DNA from: Candidatus Acidiferrales bacterium | GTDB taxonomy: Bacteria; Acidobacteriota; Terriglobia; Acidiferrales; UBA7541 | Length of the DNA: 34,117 bases | Reading direction: 5' to 3' | NCBI GenBank assembly: GCA_031296075.1 | Contig: JARLGK010000192.1 | Location: 1-34,117, forward strand | Part shown: positions 7,200 through 14,942 of the stretch, piece by piece | Numbering within the stretch: position 1 is the stretch's first letter | Layout: each line of letters starts with the position of its first letter | The notes under the pieces: model-generated | What the model was told of the DNA's origin: nothing | The model's database searches: none | The model's input: only the letters and a program-made list of their open reading frames with translations | Position numbers and translations under genes: made by a program

Positions 7200-7973
7200 T
7201 TAGCGCGACGCCGGCGCGCTGTCCTTGAACGTGATCGCGATGAAATGGCCGCCGCGATCTGGCGACGCTTTGAAGGCGGCGTTCGAACCAGCAGGCACCC
7301 AGAGCAACCCGCCTCGAATCGCGTGCGCGGAATCTATTCCCGGGGGACCCGTGATGGTGACGTCCGTCAGTCCGCCCACAAGCAAATCCAAGCGGTCGTT
7401 CGTTAGTGTGACTGTGGCGCCCGGGCCGAGTTCCCAGGATTCGACCAAAATTTCGTCGGTCTCAAGCAGCGGGGTATGCTTGGACGGCTTTACCGCGGTC
7501 AAGCTGCTGTCTTCGCAGGCCTCCGCCGGCTGATTGGGAAGGATCGCGGCGCAACGGTCGCGGACCACGCCTTGCGGCCTCACCAGCTCGATGGCCACGT
7601 TGCGCAGCGGTGCGCCGCTGGAATTCGTGACCGCATGCGAAAAATTCCCGGGCGAATAGCCGACGCGCGGGATGTAAGGCGCGGAAGGCGCGCCAGCCAC
7701 CCGTGGCGGTGACGGCACCGCATACTCCGATCCGGGCGGAACGGATATATAAGGCAGGTCGTGATGGTGGAGCAGCGTGGTCTCGTGCGCGGGAATTTCG
7801 ACGAGGAACACGTGTACGTAGGAATTCTCGAAGACGAGATGATGATGCCCCTCATCGCGCATGGGGATGGGAACAGCGGACGGAACGGGAGCCTGCGCCG
7901 CCAGAGATGCGGCGGAAACGGCAACAGCCGCGAAACAATAGATGAGCCGCCGCAAGGTAGGAAAGTGAGGCAC
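7200..7973 (-). CDS. Exported cupin-like protein of unknown function
   Basis: A 257-residue protein with a signal peptide (MPHFPTLRRLIYCFAAVAVSAASLAAQA, cleavage near residue 26). Two cupin-like halves are visible. The first has VFENSYVHVFLVEIPAHETT and the metal-binding-like cluster LLHHHDLPYI; the second has WELGPGATVTL, LLVGGLTDVTI and LLWVPAG but lacks the histidines, so only the first half looks able to bind metal. Two cysteines (DRCAAI, AEACED) flank the join and may form a disulphide. It starts 8 bp after the stop of the DUF151 gene and so is probably the last gene of the miaB unit. Substrate cannot be inferred. Confidence 0.75.
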   Translation of the reverse strand: MPHFPTLRRLIYCFAAVAVSAASLAAQAPVPSAVPIPMRDEGHHHLVFENSYVHVFLVEIPAHETTLLHHHDLPYISVPPGSEYAVPSPPRVAGAPSAPYIPRVGYSPGNFSHAVTNSSGAPLRNVAIELVRPQGVVRDRCAAILPNQPAEACEDSSLTAVKPSKHTPLLETDEILVESWELGPGATVTLTNDRLDLLVGGLTDVTITGPPGIDSAHAIRGGLLWVPAGSNAAFKASPDRGGHFIAITFKDSAPASR

Positions 7974-7981
7974 TCGAAGCC

Positions 7982-8467
7982 TTACATCTTATAGCGGCCG
8001 AGGTCGTCGTCGTTCAAGCCCTCGAGCCATTTGCGCAATTCTTCATTGGTACTTTTTTCGGAGACGACGCCGGCCTTATTCGAATTCTTCAAGACCTGGT
8101 CCTCGACGAAAATCGGGCAATCCAGGCGCAAGGCCAGCGCCAGCGCGTCGCTCGGACGCGAATCCATGGAAATGGTCTGGCCGTCGCGCTCCATCCAGAT
8201 CAGCGCGTAAAAGGTATCTTCCTTCAGATCGGAAACGACCACTCTCTGGACGTGCACGTCGAGACCGATCAGGACGTTCTTGAGCAGGTCGTGAGTTTGC
8301 GGGCGGGGCGCTTCGATCTTTTCGATTTCGCGGGCGATGGCCTGCGCTTCCGGGACGCCGACCCAGATGGGAAGCACGCCGGTGCCGTGCGTTTCCTGGA
8401 GGACCACTACAGGAGTGTTGGTCGCGGGGTCCATCATCAGCCCCCGGATTTTGACTTCGAGTTCCAT
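7982..8467 (-). CDS. Bifunctional nuclease family protein (DUF151)
   Basis: A 161-residue protein of the DUF151/bifunctional nuclease family. The conserved features are the opening VKIRGLMMDPATNTPVVVL, the block LPIWVGVPEAQAIA (residues near 32-46), THDLLKN, the central YALIWM and the signature SRPSDALALALRLDCPIFV. Plant and bacterial members have been described as acting on both RNA and DNA, but the bacterial role is not settled. No signal peptide is present. The ATG has GGAGG (rc of about 8474-8478) six or so nt upstream. It lies 16 bp after miaB on the same strand, so the two are very likely co-transcribed. Confidence 0.88.
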   Translation of the reverse strand: MELEVKIRGLMMDPATNTPVVVLQETHGTGVLPIWVGVPEAQAIAREIEKIEAPRPQTHDLLKNVLIGLDVHVQRVVVSDLKEDTFYALIWMERDGQTISMDSRPSDALALALRLDCPIFVEDQVLKNSNKAGVVSEKSTNEELRKWLEGLNDDDLGRYKM

Positions 8468-8483
8468 GGTGGCCTCCGCTGCG

Positions 8484-9881
8484 TCAAATCACCTGCTCGC
8501 CGACGAGACTGAACGGCGCGGCGCGCGTGACTCGCGCCTGAACGTATTCTCCCAGAAGATTTTGAAGCGGCGAAGTGAAATTAACGATCAAGTTGCTAGT
8601 CGAGCGGCCCGCCCATTGCCCGCGGGCGGAGTGGTGGGTGTCGACGAGCAGTTCAAAAGCGGAGCCGACGAGTTTGTTGTTGCGCTCGATCTGAATCTGG
8701 CGCTGGCGATCCTGGAGAACGGCAAGGCGGCGATATTTTTCTTCCTCGGGGATCGCGTCGGGCATGGTGGATGCGGTTGTGTTCGGACGCGGCGAGTAGG
8801 TGAATGCGTAGACGCCGTCGTAACCGACCGCGTCGAGGAGAGTGACCGACTGCTCGAAATCGTTTTCGGTCTCGCCCGGAAAGCCGACGATGATGTCCGT
8901 GGTCACGCTGATCAGGCGGCGCGCGGCGCGAATCCAGGCAATCTTTTCGAGATACTCTTCGCGTGTATAGGTGCGCCGCATGGCGCCGAGAACGCGAGTG
9001 GAGCCGGACTGCACGGGTAAGTGAATGTGATCGCAGAGTACGGGCGTGGCGTCAATCGCATCGACAATCTCGCGATGAAAGTCGTTGGGATGCGAAGTCG
9101 TGAACCGGACGCGCCGAATTCCCGCGACGGACGCGACCTCGCGGAGCAGCTCGACGAAACTCAGTGTGCGGGCTGACGGATCGCGGTAGGAATTCACCGT
9201 CTGGCCCAGCAGCTGGATTTCGGTGTAGCCGGCGTCGGCCAGGCGGCGCGCTTCGGATAGGACCGCATCGCTTGGGCGGCTGCGCTCGGGCCCGCGGGTG
9301 TGAGGAACGACGCAATAGGAGCAAGAGTAGTCGCAACCTTCGATAATCGTCACGTAGGCGCGGAGCGGATTATCGCGGCGGGTGATTTCGGTCTCGAAGG
9401 TTTCGTCCGTGTCGAGATCGAGGCCCATAAGGCGGCGTCCGCCTGCTTCGAGCTCCGCCACCATCTGCGGAAGCTTGCGGTAGCTCGCCGAGCCGCACAC
9501 CAGGCTGACCCATGGGGCGCGTTCGAAAATGTCCTCGCCTTCCTGCTGGGCGAGGCATCCGATCACGCCGATGATTTTCCCGTCCGCGATTCCCCGCCAC
9601 GCGCCCAGGCGAGAAAAGACTTTCTGCGCGGCTTTCTCGCGGATGGAGCAGGTGTTGTACAGCATCACGTCCGCTTCGGCGATGCTTTGCGCGGCGCGGT
9701 AGCCGCGCGCGAGAAACACACCGGCCACTTTTTCGGCGTCGTGGACGTTCATCTGGCAGCCGAAGGTCTCGATGAAGAAGGATTTGCCGTTCGAGAGCGG
9801 CGGGGCGGAATCCACATTGGCCTGAGCGAACTCTCCCGGGCCAGCCAGAGCGCTAATTCCGATGTCGAACGTTTTGCTCAT
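8484..9881 (-). CDS. miaB: tRNA-2-methylthio-N6-dimethylallyladenosine synthase MiaB
   Basis: A 465-residue radical-SAM methylthiotransferase that adds the 2-methylthio group to i6A37 in tRNAs reading UNN codons. The N-terminal UPF0004 domain carries the auxiliary-cluster cysteines Cys42 (FGCQMN), Cys78 (YNTCSIREKA) and Cys109 (IGCLAQ). The radical-SAM cluster is Cys183-x3-Cys187-x2-Cys190 (EGCDYSCSYCVVPHTRG). The DIIVGFPGET motif follows and a TRAM domain ends the protein. The CSIREKAAQKV and PHTRGPERSR sequences point to MiaB rather than MtaB or RimO. The ATG at 9881 lies 12 nt from a strong extended -10 and has no Shine-Dalgarno; residues 1-32 are poorly conserved, so a later start is possible. 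Confidence 0.93.
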   Translation of the reverse strand: MSKTFDIGISALAGPGEFAQANVDSAPPLSNGKSFFIETFGCQMNVHDAEKVAGVFLARGYRAAQSIAEADVMLYNTCSIREKAAQKVFSRLGAWRGIADGKIIGVIGCLAQQEGEDIFERAPWVSLVCGSASYRKLPQMVAELEAGGRRLMGLDLDTDETFETEITRRDNPLRAYVTIIEGCDYSCSYCVVPHTRGPERSRPSDAVLSEARRLADAGYTEIQLLGQTVNSYRDPSARTLSFVELLREVASVAGIRRVRFTTSHPNDFHREIVDAIDATPVLCDHIHLPVQSGSTRVLGAMRRTYTREEYLEKIAWIRAARRLISVTTDIIVGFPGETENDFEQSVTLLDAVGYDGVYAFTYSPRPNTTASTMPDAIPEEEKYRRLAVLQDRQRQIQIERNNKLVGSAFELLVDTHHSARGQWAGRSTSNLIVNFTSPLQNLLGEYVQARVTRAAPFSLVGEQVI

Positions 9882-9893
9882 TGTCGTTTTTCG

Positions 9894-9902
9894 AGTCTAG
9901 CA
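9894..9902 (-). promoter_or_regulatory. Likely extended -10 of miaB
   Basis: On the minus strand TGC-TAGACT, preceded by TG (TGTGCTAGACT), ends 12 nt before the miaB ATG. The predicted start of transcription is only about 5-6 nt upstream of the ATG. The -35 (TTCGCC at 16 bp) is weak. Confidence 0.45.
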
Positions 9903-9980
9903 CAGCGGCGAGCCGGGCGAATTGGCGGACGATTGAGAAAAGCTCAGGATTCACCGCACCCTTCGCCAATGAACTCAGGG

Positions 9981-10127
9981 CAGGGAGACGCAGAGAACGG
10001 CGAGAAAGATCGAGAAAGGCTTAAGACTTACCACAGAGGGCACGGAGATTACACAGAGCACACAGAGAAAGCTTTAAGATCTAACCCCGGGGCGCAGGGA
10101 GCACAGAGCGAGATTGAGCACACCGAC
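9981..10127. repeat. CACAGAG-type dispersed repeat, copy 3 (largest)
   Basis: This stretch fills most of the 309-bp gap between miaB and the deoxyhypusine-synthase-like gene. It holds GAGACGCAGAGAACGG, ACCACAGAGGGCACGGAG, ACACAGAGCACACAGAG and GGGAGCACAGAGCG. Inside it a unit is repeated at a 53-bp distance: GAGAAAGGCTTAAGACTTAC (10012-10031) and GAGAAAGCTTTAAGATCTAA (10065-10084). No gene is visible in the gap. Confidence 0.7.
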
Positions 10128-10190
10128 AAACCCTAAATGCAATGCCTCCGTGAGGCGCGCGATTCGAAAATAGGGCGCAGTCCGTCAACG

Positions 10191-11186
10191 TCACCAGCCG
10201 AGGACGTAGGCGAACATGAGCGGCGCGACGATGGTGGCGTCGGATTCGATGATGAAGCGGGGCGTGTCTACGCTCAGCTTGCCCCACGTAATTTTCTCGT
10301 TGGGGACGGCGCCGGAATAGGAGCCGTAGCTGGTGGTCGAATCGCTGATCTGGCAGAAATAGGCCCAGAGCGGGACGTTGGGGCGCTTGAGGTCCTGGTG
10401 AAGCATCGGGACGACGCAAATGGGAAAGTCGCCGGCGATGCCGCCGCCGATCTGGTAGAAGCCGAGAGGCGTCTTCGTTGCGGTCTCGGTGTACCAGCGG
10501 GCCAACTCGATCATGTATTCCACGCCGCCGCGCATGGTCGTCGCGTTCTTCACGTTGCCGCCGATGACCTGCGCCGCGAACATGTTGCCAAGGGTAGAAT
10601 CCTCCCAGCCGGGAACGAACATCGGGAGATTCTTTTCGGCGGCGGCCATCATCCAGCTGTCCTTGGGATCAATCTGGTAGAACTGTTTCAGCTTCCCCGA
10701 TAGGAGCACTTTGAAAAGAAATTCGTGGGGAAAATATCGCTTCCCGGATTTATCCGCCGCCCACCAGTCCTCCATGACCACGCGTTCGATACGGCGCATG
10801 GCTTCTTCTTCGGGGATGCAGGTGTCGGTGACGCGATTCAGGTGATGTTCGAGAAGATCGACCTCCTCGGCAGGTGAGAGGTGGCGGTAATGAGGCACGC
10901 GCTTGTAATGGTCGTGCGCGACGAGATTGTAAACGTCCTCTTCCAGATTCGCGCCGGTGCAGCAAATTCCGTGGACTTTATTCTGGCGAATCATTTCGGC
11001 TAGAGACAGGCCGAGCTCCGCAGTGCTCATGGCGCCCGCGAGCGTGACGAACATCTTTCCGCCACTCGCGAGATGCTTCACGTAGGCTTCCGAGGCGTCA
11101 ATCACTACCGCCGCATTGAAATGGCGATAGTGGTGCTTCACGAAAGAGGTGATGGGACTTCCCGATCGTGTCTCAGGCGCGCTCAT
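10191..11186 (-). CDS. Deoxyhypusine synthase family protein
   Basis: A 331-residue protein resembling eukaryotic and archaeal deoxyhypusine synthase, an NAD-dependent enzyme that moves the aminobutyl group of spermidine to an acceptor lysine. Visible family features are FVTLAGAMSTAELG (46-59), CCTGANLEEDV (76-86), the VPGWEDSTLGN segment (191-201), QIGGGIAGDFPI (245-256) and the active-site region ITWGKL with Lys303, equivalent in context to the catalytic lysine of VSWGKI. Bacteria have no eIF5A, so the acceptor must differ; related bacterial enzymes have been linked to polyamine synthesis such as homospermidine. I infer polyamine chemistry but not the product. The ATG at 11186 has AAGGAG about 6 nt upstream; a longer frame to 11222 lacks one. 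Confidence 0.85.
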   Translation of the reverse strand: MSAPETRSGSPITSFVKHHYRHFNAAVVIDASEAYVKHLASGGKMFVTLAGAMSTAELGLSLAEMIRQNKVHGICCTGANLEEDVYNLVAHDHYKRVPHYRHLSPAEEVDLLEHHLNRVTDTCIPEEEAMRRIERVVMEDWWAADKSGKRYFPHEFLFKVLLSGKLKQFYQIDPKDSWMMAAAEKNLPMFVPGWEDSTLGNMFAAQVIGGNVKNATTMRGGVEYMIELARWYTETATKTPLGFYQIGGGIAGDFPICVVPMLHQDLKRPNVPLWAYFCQISDSTTSYGSYSGAVPNEKITWGKLSVDTPRFIIESDATIVAPLMFAYVLGW

Positions 11187-11219
11187 GGAATCTCCTTGAC
11201 CCAGTTTTGAGATTGAAAA

Positions 11220-11234
11220 CACCCGTAACGGGTG
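11220..11234. other. Short hairpin upstream of the deoxyhypusine-synthase-like gene
   Basis: CACCCG-TAA-CGGGTG is a perfect 6-bp inverted repeat with a 3-nt centre, 33 bp upstream of the ATG at 11186. It could be an operator or a leader hairpin. The rest of the 11187-11464 gap shows no gene. Confidence 0.35.
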
Positions 11235-11464
11235 AGCGTTCGCGTGACGAGATGCGGCTAAAAGTAGCTGGCCGTGTAGTTCAAAAGCCGGAAGAATTTA
11301 TGCAGCGAGATATGAAATTGAAATGAAGTGAAGCGCGATCCGTGAGCCACGACGAATAAATAACACAGATGCGGGTGAACTGACTACGAAATTCTCGCCG
11401 CGACCGAGACGCTGCGGTGTGTCGTTTCAGGCAGCCCAAATCCTTGCCGCGGCGTCTGATAAGT

Positions 11465-11493
11465 TTGAATCTGCTGATAGCGTGTGCTACGGT
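11465..11493 (+). promoter_or_regulatory. Promoter of the tol operon
   Basis: TTGAAT (11465-11470) and TACGGT (11488-11493) are 17 bp apart, and TGC precedes the -10, giving an extended -10. Transcription should start near 11500. This places the GTG codons at 11419 and 11482 outside the mRNA and so decides the tolQ start. Confidence 0.55.
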
Positions 11494-11532
11494 GGATTTG
11501 CCCGGCAAAATATTACGTTCAAGGGGGAAACT

Positions 11533-12237
11533 ATTTCTGGCCTGGCGCTGCTCCTTTTTGCCAGCCCCCTCACTCTTCTGGAACAGACGAGTGGGGTGGC
11601 AAGAGTTATCCTCGGTATTCTTCTTATCCTTTCTATTTTTTCCTGGGCATTAATCCTACAAAAATTCTCACAATTGGGCGGGTTGGATAGCAAGACCTCC
11701 AAGTTTTTGCAGATGTTTCGCGCGGGCCGCGGACTTTCCGATCCGAACACTCTGCGCGCCGGCGTCGGTGGGACTCCGCTAATCTCGGTGTATGCAGCGG
11801 GGTACCGCGAACTCGAATCACAAATCGGCGGCGCCAAGGGACGAGATGCCGCGGGATTGACCGGCAAGCTGAGGAACGCGAGCGCGGTCGGCGTCGAGAT
11901 GCAGGTCGCGGCGGGGGAAGAAGTGCGTCGGCTCGAAAAAGGAATGTCGTCGCTGGCGACGATCGCCTCGGTTTCGCCATTTATCGGACTACTCGGCACG
12001 GTATGGGGCGTGATGGACGCGTTCGCCGGATTGGGCGACGCGGGCGCGGCGAGCTTGCGCGCCGTTGCGCCGGGAATTGCCGAAGCGTTGGTCACGACGG
12101 CGGCGGGGCTGTTCGCAGCTATACCGGCGCTGATCGCTTACAACCACTACCTGCATGGCATCCGCGGGCTTGCCTCGCGGATGAACGATTTCTCCGCGGA
12201 ATTCGTATCGAAAGTTGAGACGCTGTACAACTCTTAG
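11533..12237 (+). CDS. tolQ: TolQ (MotA/TolQ/ExbB proton channel family), likely ATT start
   Basis: TolQ forms with TolR the inner-membrane proton channel that energises the Tol-Pal system. After a hydrophobic N-terminus (ASPLTLLEQTSGVARVILGI), TM1 is followed by a cytoplasmic loop. The C-terminal MotA/ExbB domain has SSLATIASVSPFIGLLGTVWGVMDAF and the last TM ALVTTAAGLFAAIPALIAYN. The open frame extends back to 11419, but the promoter at 11465-11493 excludes earlier starts. AAGGGGG (11521-11527) lies 5 nt before an ATT at 11533, giving 234 residues, the usual TolQ length (E. coli 230). There is no in-frame ATG, GTG or TTG at the right distance. The stop is 9 bp before tolR. Confidence 0.88.
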   Translation: MSGLALLLFASPLTLLEQTSGVARVILGILLILSIFSWALILQKFSQLGGLDSKTSKFLQMFRAGRGLSDPNTLRAGVGGTPLISVYAAGYRELESQIGGAKGRDAAGLTGKLRNASAVGVEMQVAAGEEVRRLEKGMSSLATIASVSPFIGLLGTVWGVMDAFAGLGDAGAASLRAVAPGIAEALVTTAAGLFAAIPALIAYNHYLHGIRGLASRMNDFSAEFVSKVETLYNS

Positions 12238-12246
12238 GTCAACGCC

Positions 12247-12663
12247 ATGCCGTCCATCGAACGACAGACCGGATCTTCACTCTCCGAAATCAATATGGTG
12301 CCGTTCATTGACGTGGTGCTGGTGCTGCTGATTATCTTCATGATCACGGCGCCGATCCTGCAGTCGGGCATCGAAGTGGACGTGCCGAAGACGAAGACGG
12401 TGAAAGAATTGACCGAGGCGCGAATGGTCGTAACCATTGACCGCGGGCAGCGCGTCTATCTGAACGACAAGCCGGTCAACATTCACGAGATTGGCCAGCA
12501 GGTTGTGGCGCAATCACGCGACGTGAAGCATCAAGCCGTGTACGTTCGCTGCGACGAATCGGTGCCGTTTGGTAGCTGGGCGACGGTGGTGGACGCGCTG
12601 CGCCAGGCGGGAATACAAAACGTGAGCGTAGTGACGCAGCCGCTGAGCGAACGGCCGCAGTGA
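12247..12663 (+). CDS. tolR: TolR (ExbD/TolR family)
   Basis: A 138-residue single-pass protein. The cytoplasmic N-terminus is short, then one TM at residues 17-37 (MVPFIDVVLVLLIIFMITAP) with Asp22, the residue that carries protons in this family. The periplasmic part (IEVDVPKT...VRCDESVPFGSWATVVDALRQAGIQNVSVVT) is the typical ExbD/TolR domain. It works as a dimer inside the TolQ pentamer. It starts 9 bp after tolQ and is followed 10 bp later by the TonB/TolA-like gene, so all three are co-transcribed. Confidence 0.92.
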   Translation: MPSIERQTGSSLSEINMVPFIDVVLVLLIIFMITAPILQSGIEVDVPKTKTVKELTEARMVVTIDRGQRVYLNDKPVNIHEIGQQVVAQSRDVKHQAVYVRCDESVPFGSWATVVDALRQAGIQNVSVVTQPLSERPQ

Positions 12664-12673
12664 CGAGCATACA

Positions 12674-13462
12674 ATGACGGCTCTCGCCGCAACTCGACCG
12701 GATGACGCGCTCAAGCGATTCCTTCAGATTTCCCTGATCGCTCACCTTACATTTTGCGTACTGGCTGTCATGTATTCCTATTTCTATGGCAGAAATGCGG
12801 ATTGGGGAGGGCCGGGCGGCTCGATCACCGTGGGAATCGTCGGCAACGTGCCGGCGATTCCGCTTCCCCGCCCCGATGTGGTGTCACCCAGCCGCGTGGT
12901 GGATGAATCGAAGGGGCTTTTCAAATCCGAGCCAGCGCCGCAGCCGAAGCTCGCGCCTGATGCCACGCCGATACCGAAATTCGAACGCAACAAACCGCCC
13001 AAATATGTGACGCGCCCGTCGAAGCTGCTGGAGAATCCGACTCCACCTCCCCAGAATGCAATTCCCTATGGCGGTGGCGGGACCCCCACAGTGCCGACGA
13101 CGTCCTTCGCGCTCGGCGCGGGCACGACGCAGGCGGGACTCGGATTTACGGGCGCGGCGGGTGGCGATTTCGGTTCGCGATTCTCGTGGTACGTCGAGGC
13201 GGTACAGCGGCGCGTCAGCAGCAATTGGCTGCAATCCACCGTCGATCCGAGCGTGACGACGGCGCCGAAAGTGATTGTCACGTTCACAATCCTGCGCAAC
13301 GGCTCGGTAACCAATATTCAGGTGACGCAATCGAGCAACAATAACTCCGTGGATAGCTCGGCGACTCGCGCGGTGCGCGATTCCAGTCCGCTCGCGCCGC
13401 TGCCGCCGGAATACTCGGGATCGAACGTGAATGTGGAATTCTGGTTCGATTTTCATCGGTGA
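12674..13462 (+). CDS. TonB/TolA-type energy transducer
   Basis: A 262-residue protein in the TolA position. Residues 1-15 are cytoplasmic, residues 16-38 form one TM (FLQISLIAHLTFCVLAVMYSYF), and a long Pro/Lys-rich periplasmic linker follows (about residues 60-135), with a Gly-rich stretch (near 136-170). The C-terminal domain (residues 170-262) matches the TonB C-terminal fold: WYVEAVQRRVSSNWLQ, VIVTFTILRNGSVTNIQV, AVRDSSPLAPLPPEY. The linker lacks the long helical repeat of E. coli TolA, so it is closer to TonB in build, but its place in the operon says it does the TolA job. It probably passes force from TolQR to TolB-Pal. Confidence 0.85.
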   Translation: MTALAATRPDDALKRFLQISLIAHLTFCVLAVMYSYFYGRNADWGGPGGSITVGIVGNVPAIPLPRPDVVSPSRVVDESKGLFKSEPAPQPKLAPDATPIPKFERNKPPKYVTRPSKLLENPTPPPQNAIPYGGGGTPTVPTTSFALGAGTTQAGLGFTGAAGGDFGSRFSWYVEAVQRRVSSNWLQSTVDPSVTTAPKVIVTFTILRNGSVTNIQVTQSSNNNSVDSSATRAVRDSSPLAPLPPEYSGSNVNVEFWFDFHR

Positions 13463-13470
13463 GGGAGTTA

Positions 13471-13500
13471 GCCACAGAGGCACCGAGGCACAGAGAAGAC
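13471..13500. repeat. CACAGAG-type dispersed repeat, copy 4, inside the tol operon
   Basis: GCCACAGAGGCACCGAGGCA and then CAGAGAAG sit in the gap between the TonB/TolA-like gene and tolB. It is the shortest of the four copies and the only one between co-directional genes of one operon. Confidence 0.6.
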
Positions 13501-13592
13501 GGGATTGACTATCAATATCTGAGACGATCGAAATGAAAGCAAAAATGTCGAAGGCTCGGCGGAAGGGCAATCATAAGAGGGGTCCATTGGTG

Positions 13593-14942
13593 ATGCGGAC
13601 GTTTACATGGCTGTCATTTTCAAGACTTATCCTTGCATCGGCTTTGGCGCTGCTGTCGTTCGCGCTGCCTTCGGCGGCGCAGGATTGGTTCAAGACCGGG
13701 ACGGGACTGGGGGTCACGAAAGCGCGGCTCGCACTACCCGACACGGTGACGCGTTCGGCCTTTGGGCCGCCTCTACCAAAGACGTTTCATGATGTGGTGT
13801 GGGCTGATCTCGACTATTCCGGCATCCTGGACATGGTCAGCCCGAGCTTTTATCCCGTGCAGGCGCCGGGCCAGCCGAGCGAACTGAAGGCGGCAGACTG
13901 GGCCGCGGCTCCAGCGAACGCGTATATGGTGGCCTACGGCAGTCTTTCCATGGACGCATCGGGCCTGGCCTTCGCCGGATATCTCTCCGACGTACACAAT
14001 CCGACGGCGCCGCTCGCGCTGCAGAAGATATATCGCGGCGCGGCCACCGACGCGGACGTCAGGCGCATGGCGCACCAGTTCGCGGACGACATCATCGGCG
14101 TGTTGAGCGGCGGGCAGACCGGTATCGCGCAAACCAAAATCGCCTACGCGAGCGCGCGCAACGGCAACAAAGAGATATGGGTGATGGACTACGACGGCGC
14201 GAACCAGCAGCAACTAACGCACTTGAAGTCCATCGCGCTCACGCCGCGCTGGTCGCCGGACGCCACGCGGATCGCATTCACGTGCTTCGCGCCGTTTTGG
14301 GGAGTCACGTCGGCGCAGATTTGCATTTATTCGACGGCGTCGGACCGCTTGATCGCCTTCCCGCGATACCGCGGGACGAATGGTTCGCCGGCATGGTCCC
14401 CGGACGGATCGGAGATCGCTTTTATGTCGAGCCTGAACGGCGATCCGGAAATCTACATTTCGGACGCGGGAGGCGCGCATTTGCACCGCATCACGTTTGC
14501 GGCGGGCGTCAGCACGTCGCCGGCGTGGAATCCGAAAACAGGCAAGCAGCTCGCGTTCGTGAGCGACCGCGCCGGCGCACCGGTGCTCTACCTTGCGAAT
14601 TCGGACGGATCGAACGTCGAGAAACTGAATCTGCCGGACATGGGATACGTCGTTGATCCGGCATGGTCACCGAATGGACAATTGCTCGCATTTAGCTGGC
14701 GACGCCCCAGCGGCAACTACGATATCTACGTGATGGAAATTGTGAGCCAGCAGCTGGTGGAACTGACGCGCGACGCCGGACGCAATGAGAGACCCAGTTG
14801 GGCGCCGGACGGGCGGCACATTGTTTTTGAATCCACACGCACAGGAACGCGGCAGATATGGTCCATGCTGGCGGATGGCAGCCAGCCGCATCAATTGACG
14901 TTCCAGGGGCAAAATGAGTCGCCCAGTTGGTCGTCGAAATGA
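13593..14942 (+). CDS. tolB: TolB, periplasmic beta-propeller
   Basis: A 449-residue periplasmic protein that binds Pal and is released by TolA at the division site. A signal peptide covers residues 1-29 (SRLILASALALLSFALPSAAQ). The N-terminal TolB domain (to about residue 180) includes the AYMVAYGSL and HQFADDIIGVLSG blocks. The C-terminal propeller shows at least five PD40-like repeats: WSPDATRIAFTC, WSPDGSEIAFMS, WNPKTGKQLAFVS, WSPNGQLLAFSW and WAPDGRHIVFES. AGAGGGG lies 10 nt before the ATG at 13593. In-frame ATGs at 13533 and 13545 would add a basic leader before the signal peptide. It is followed 106 bp later by pal. Confidence 0.9.
   Translation: MRTFTWLSFSRLILASALALLSFALPSAAQDWFKTGTGLGVTKARLALPDTVTRSAFGPPLPKTFHDVVWADLDYSGILDMVSPSFYPVQAPGQPSELKAADWAAAPANAYMVAYGSLSMDASGLAFAGYLSDVHNPTAPLALQKIYRGAATDADVRRMAHQFADDIIGVLSGGQTGIAQTKIAYASARNGNKEIWVMDYDGANQQQLTHLKSIALTPRWSPDATRIAFTCFAPFWGVTSAQICIYSTASDRLIAFPRYRGTNGSPAWSPDGSEIAFMSSLNGDPEIYISDAGGAHLHRITFAAGVSTSPAWNPKTGKQLAFVSDRAGAPVLYLANSDGSNVEKLNLPDMGYVVDPAWSPNGQLLAFSWRRPSGNYDIYVMEIVSQQLVELTRDAGRNERPSWAPDGRHIVFESTRTGTRQIWSMLADGSQPHQLTFQGQNESPSWSSK

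Noticed and set aside
11419-11532. GTG starts of tolQ at 11419 and 11482
   Set aside because: Both are upstream of the predicted transcript start near 11500 and lack a Shine-Dalgarno; the encoded residues do not look like TolQ.
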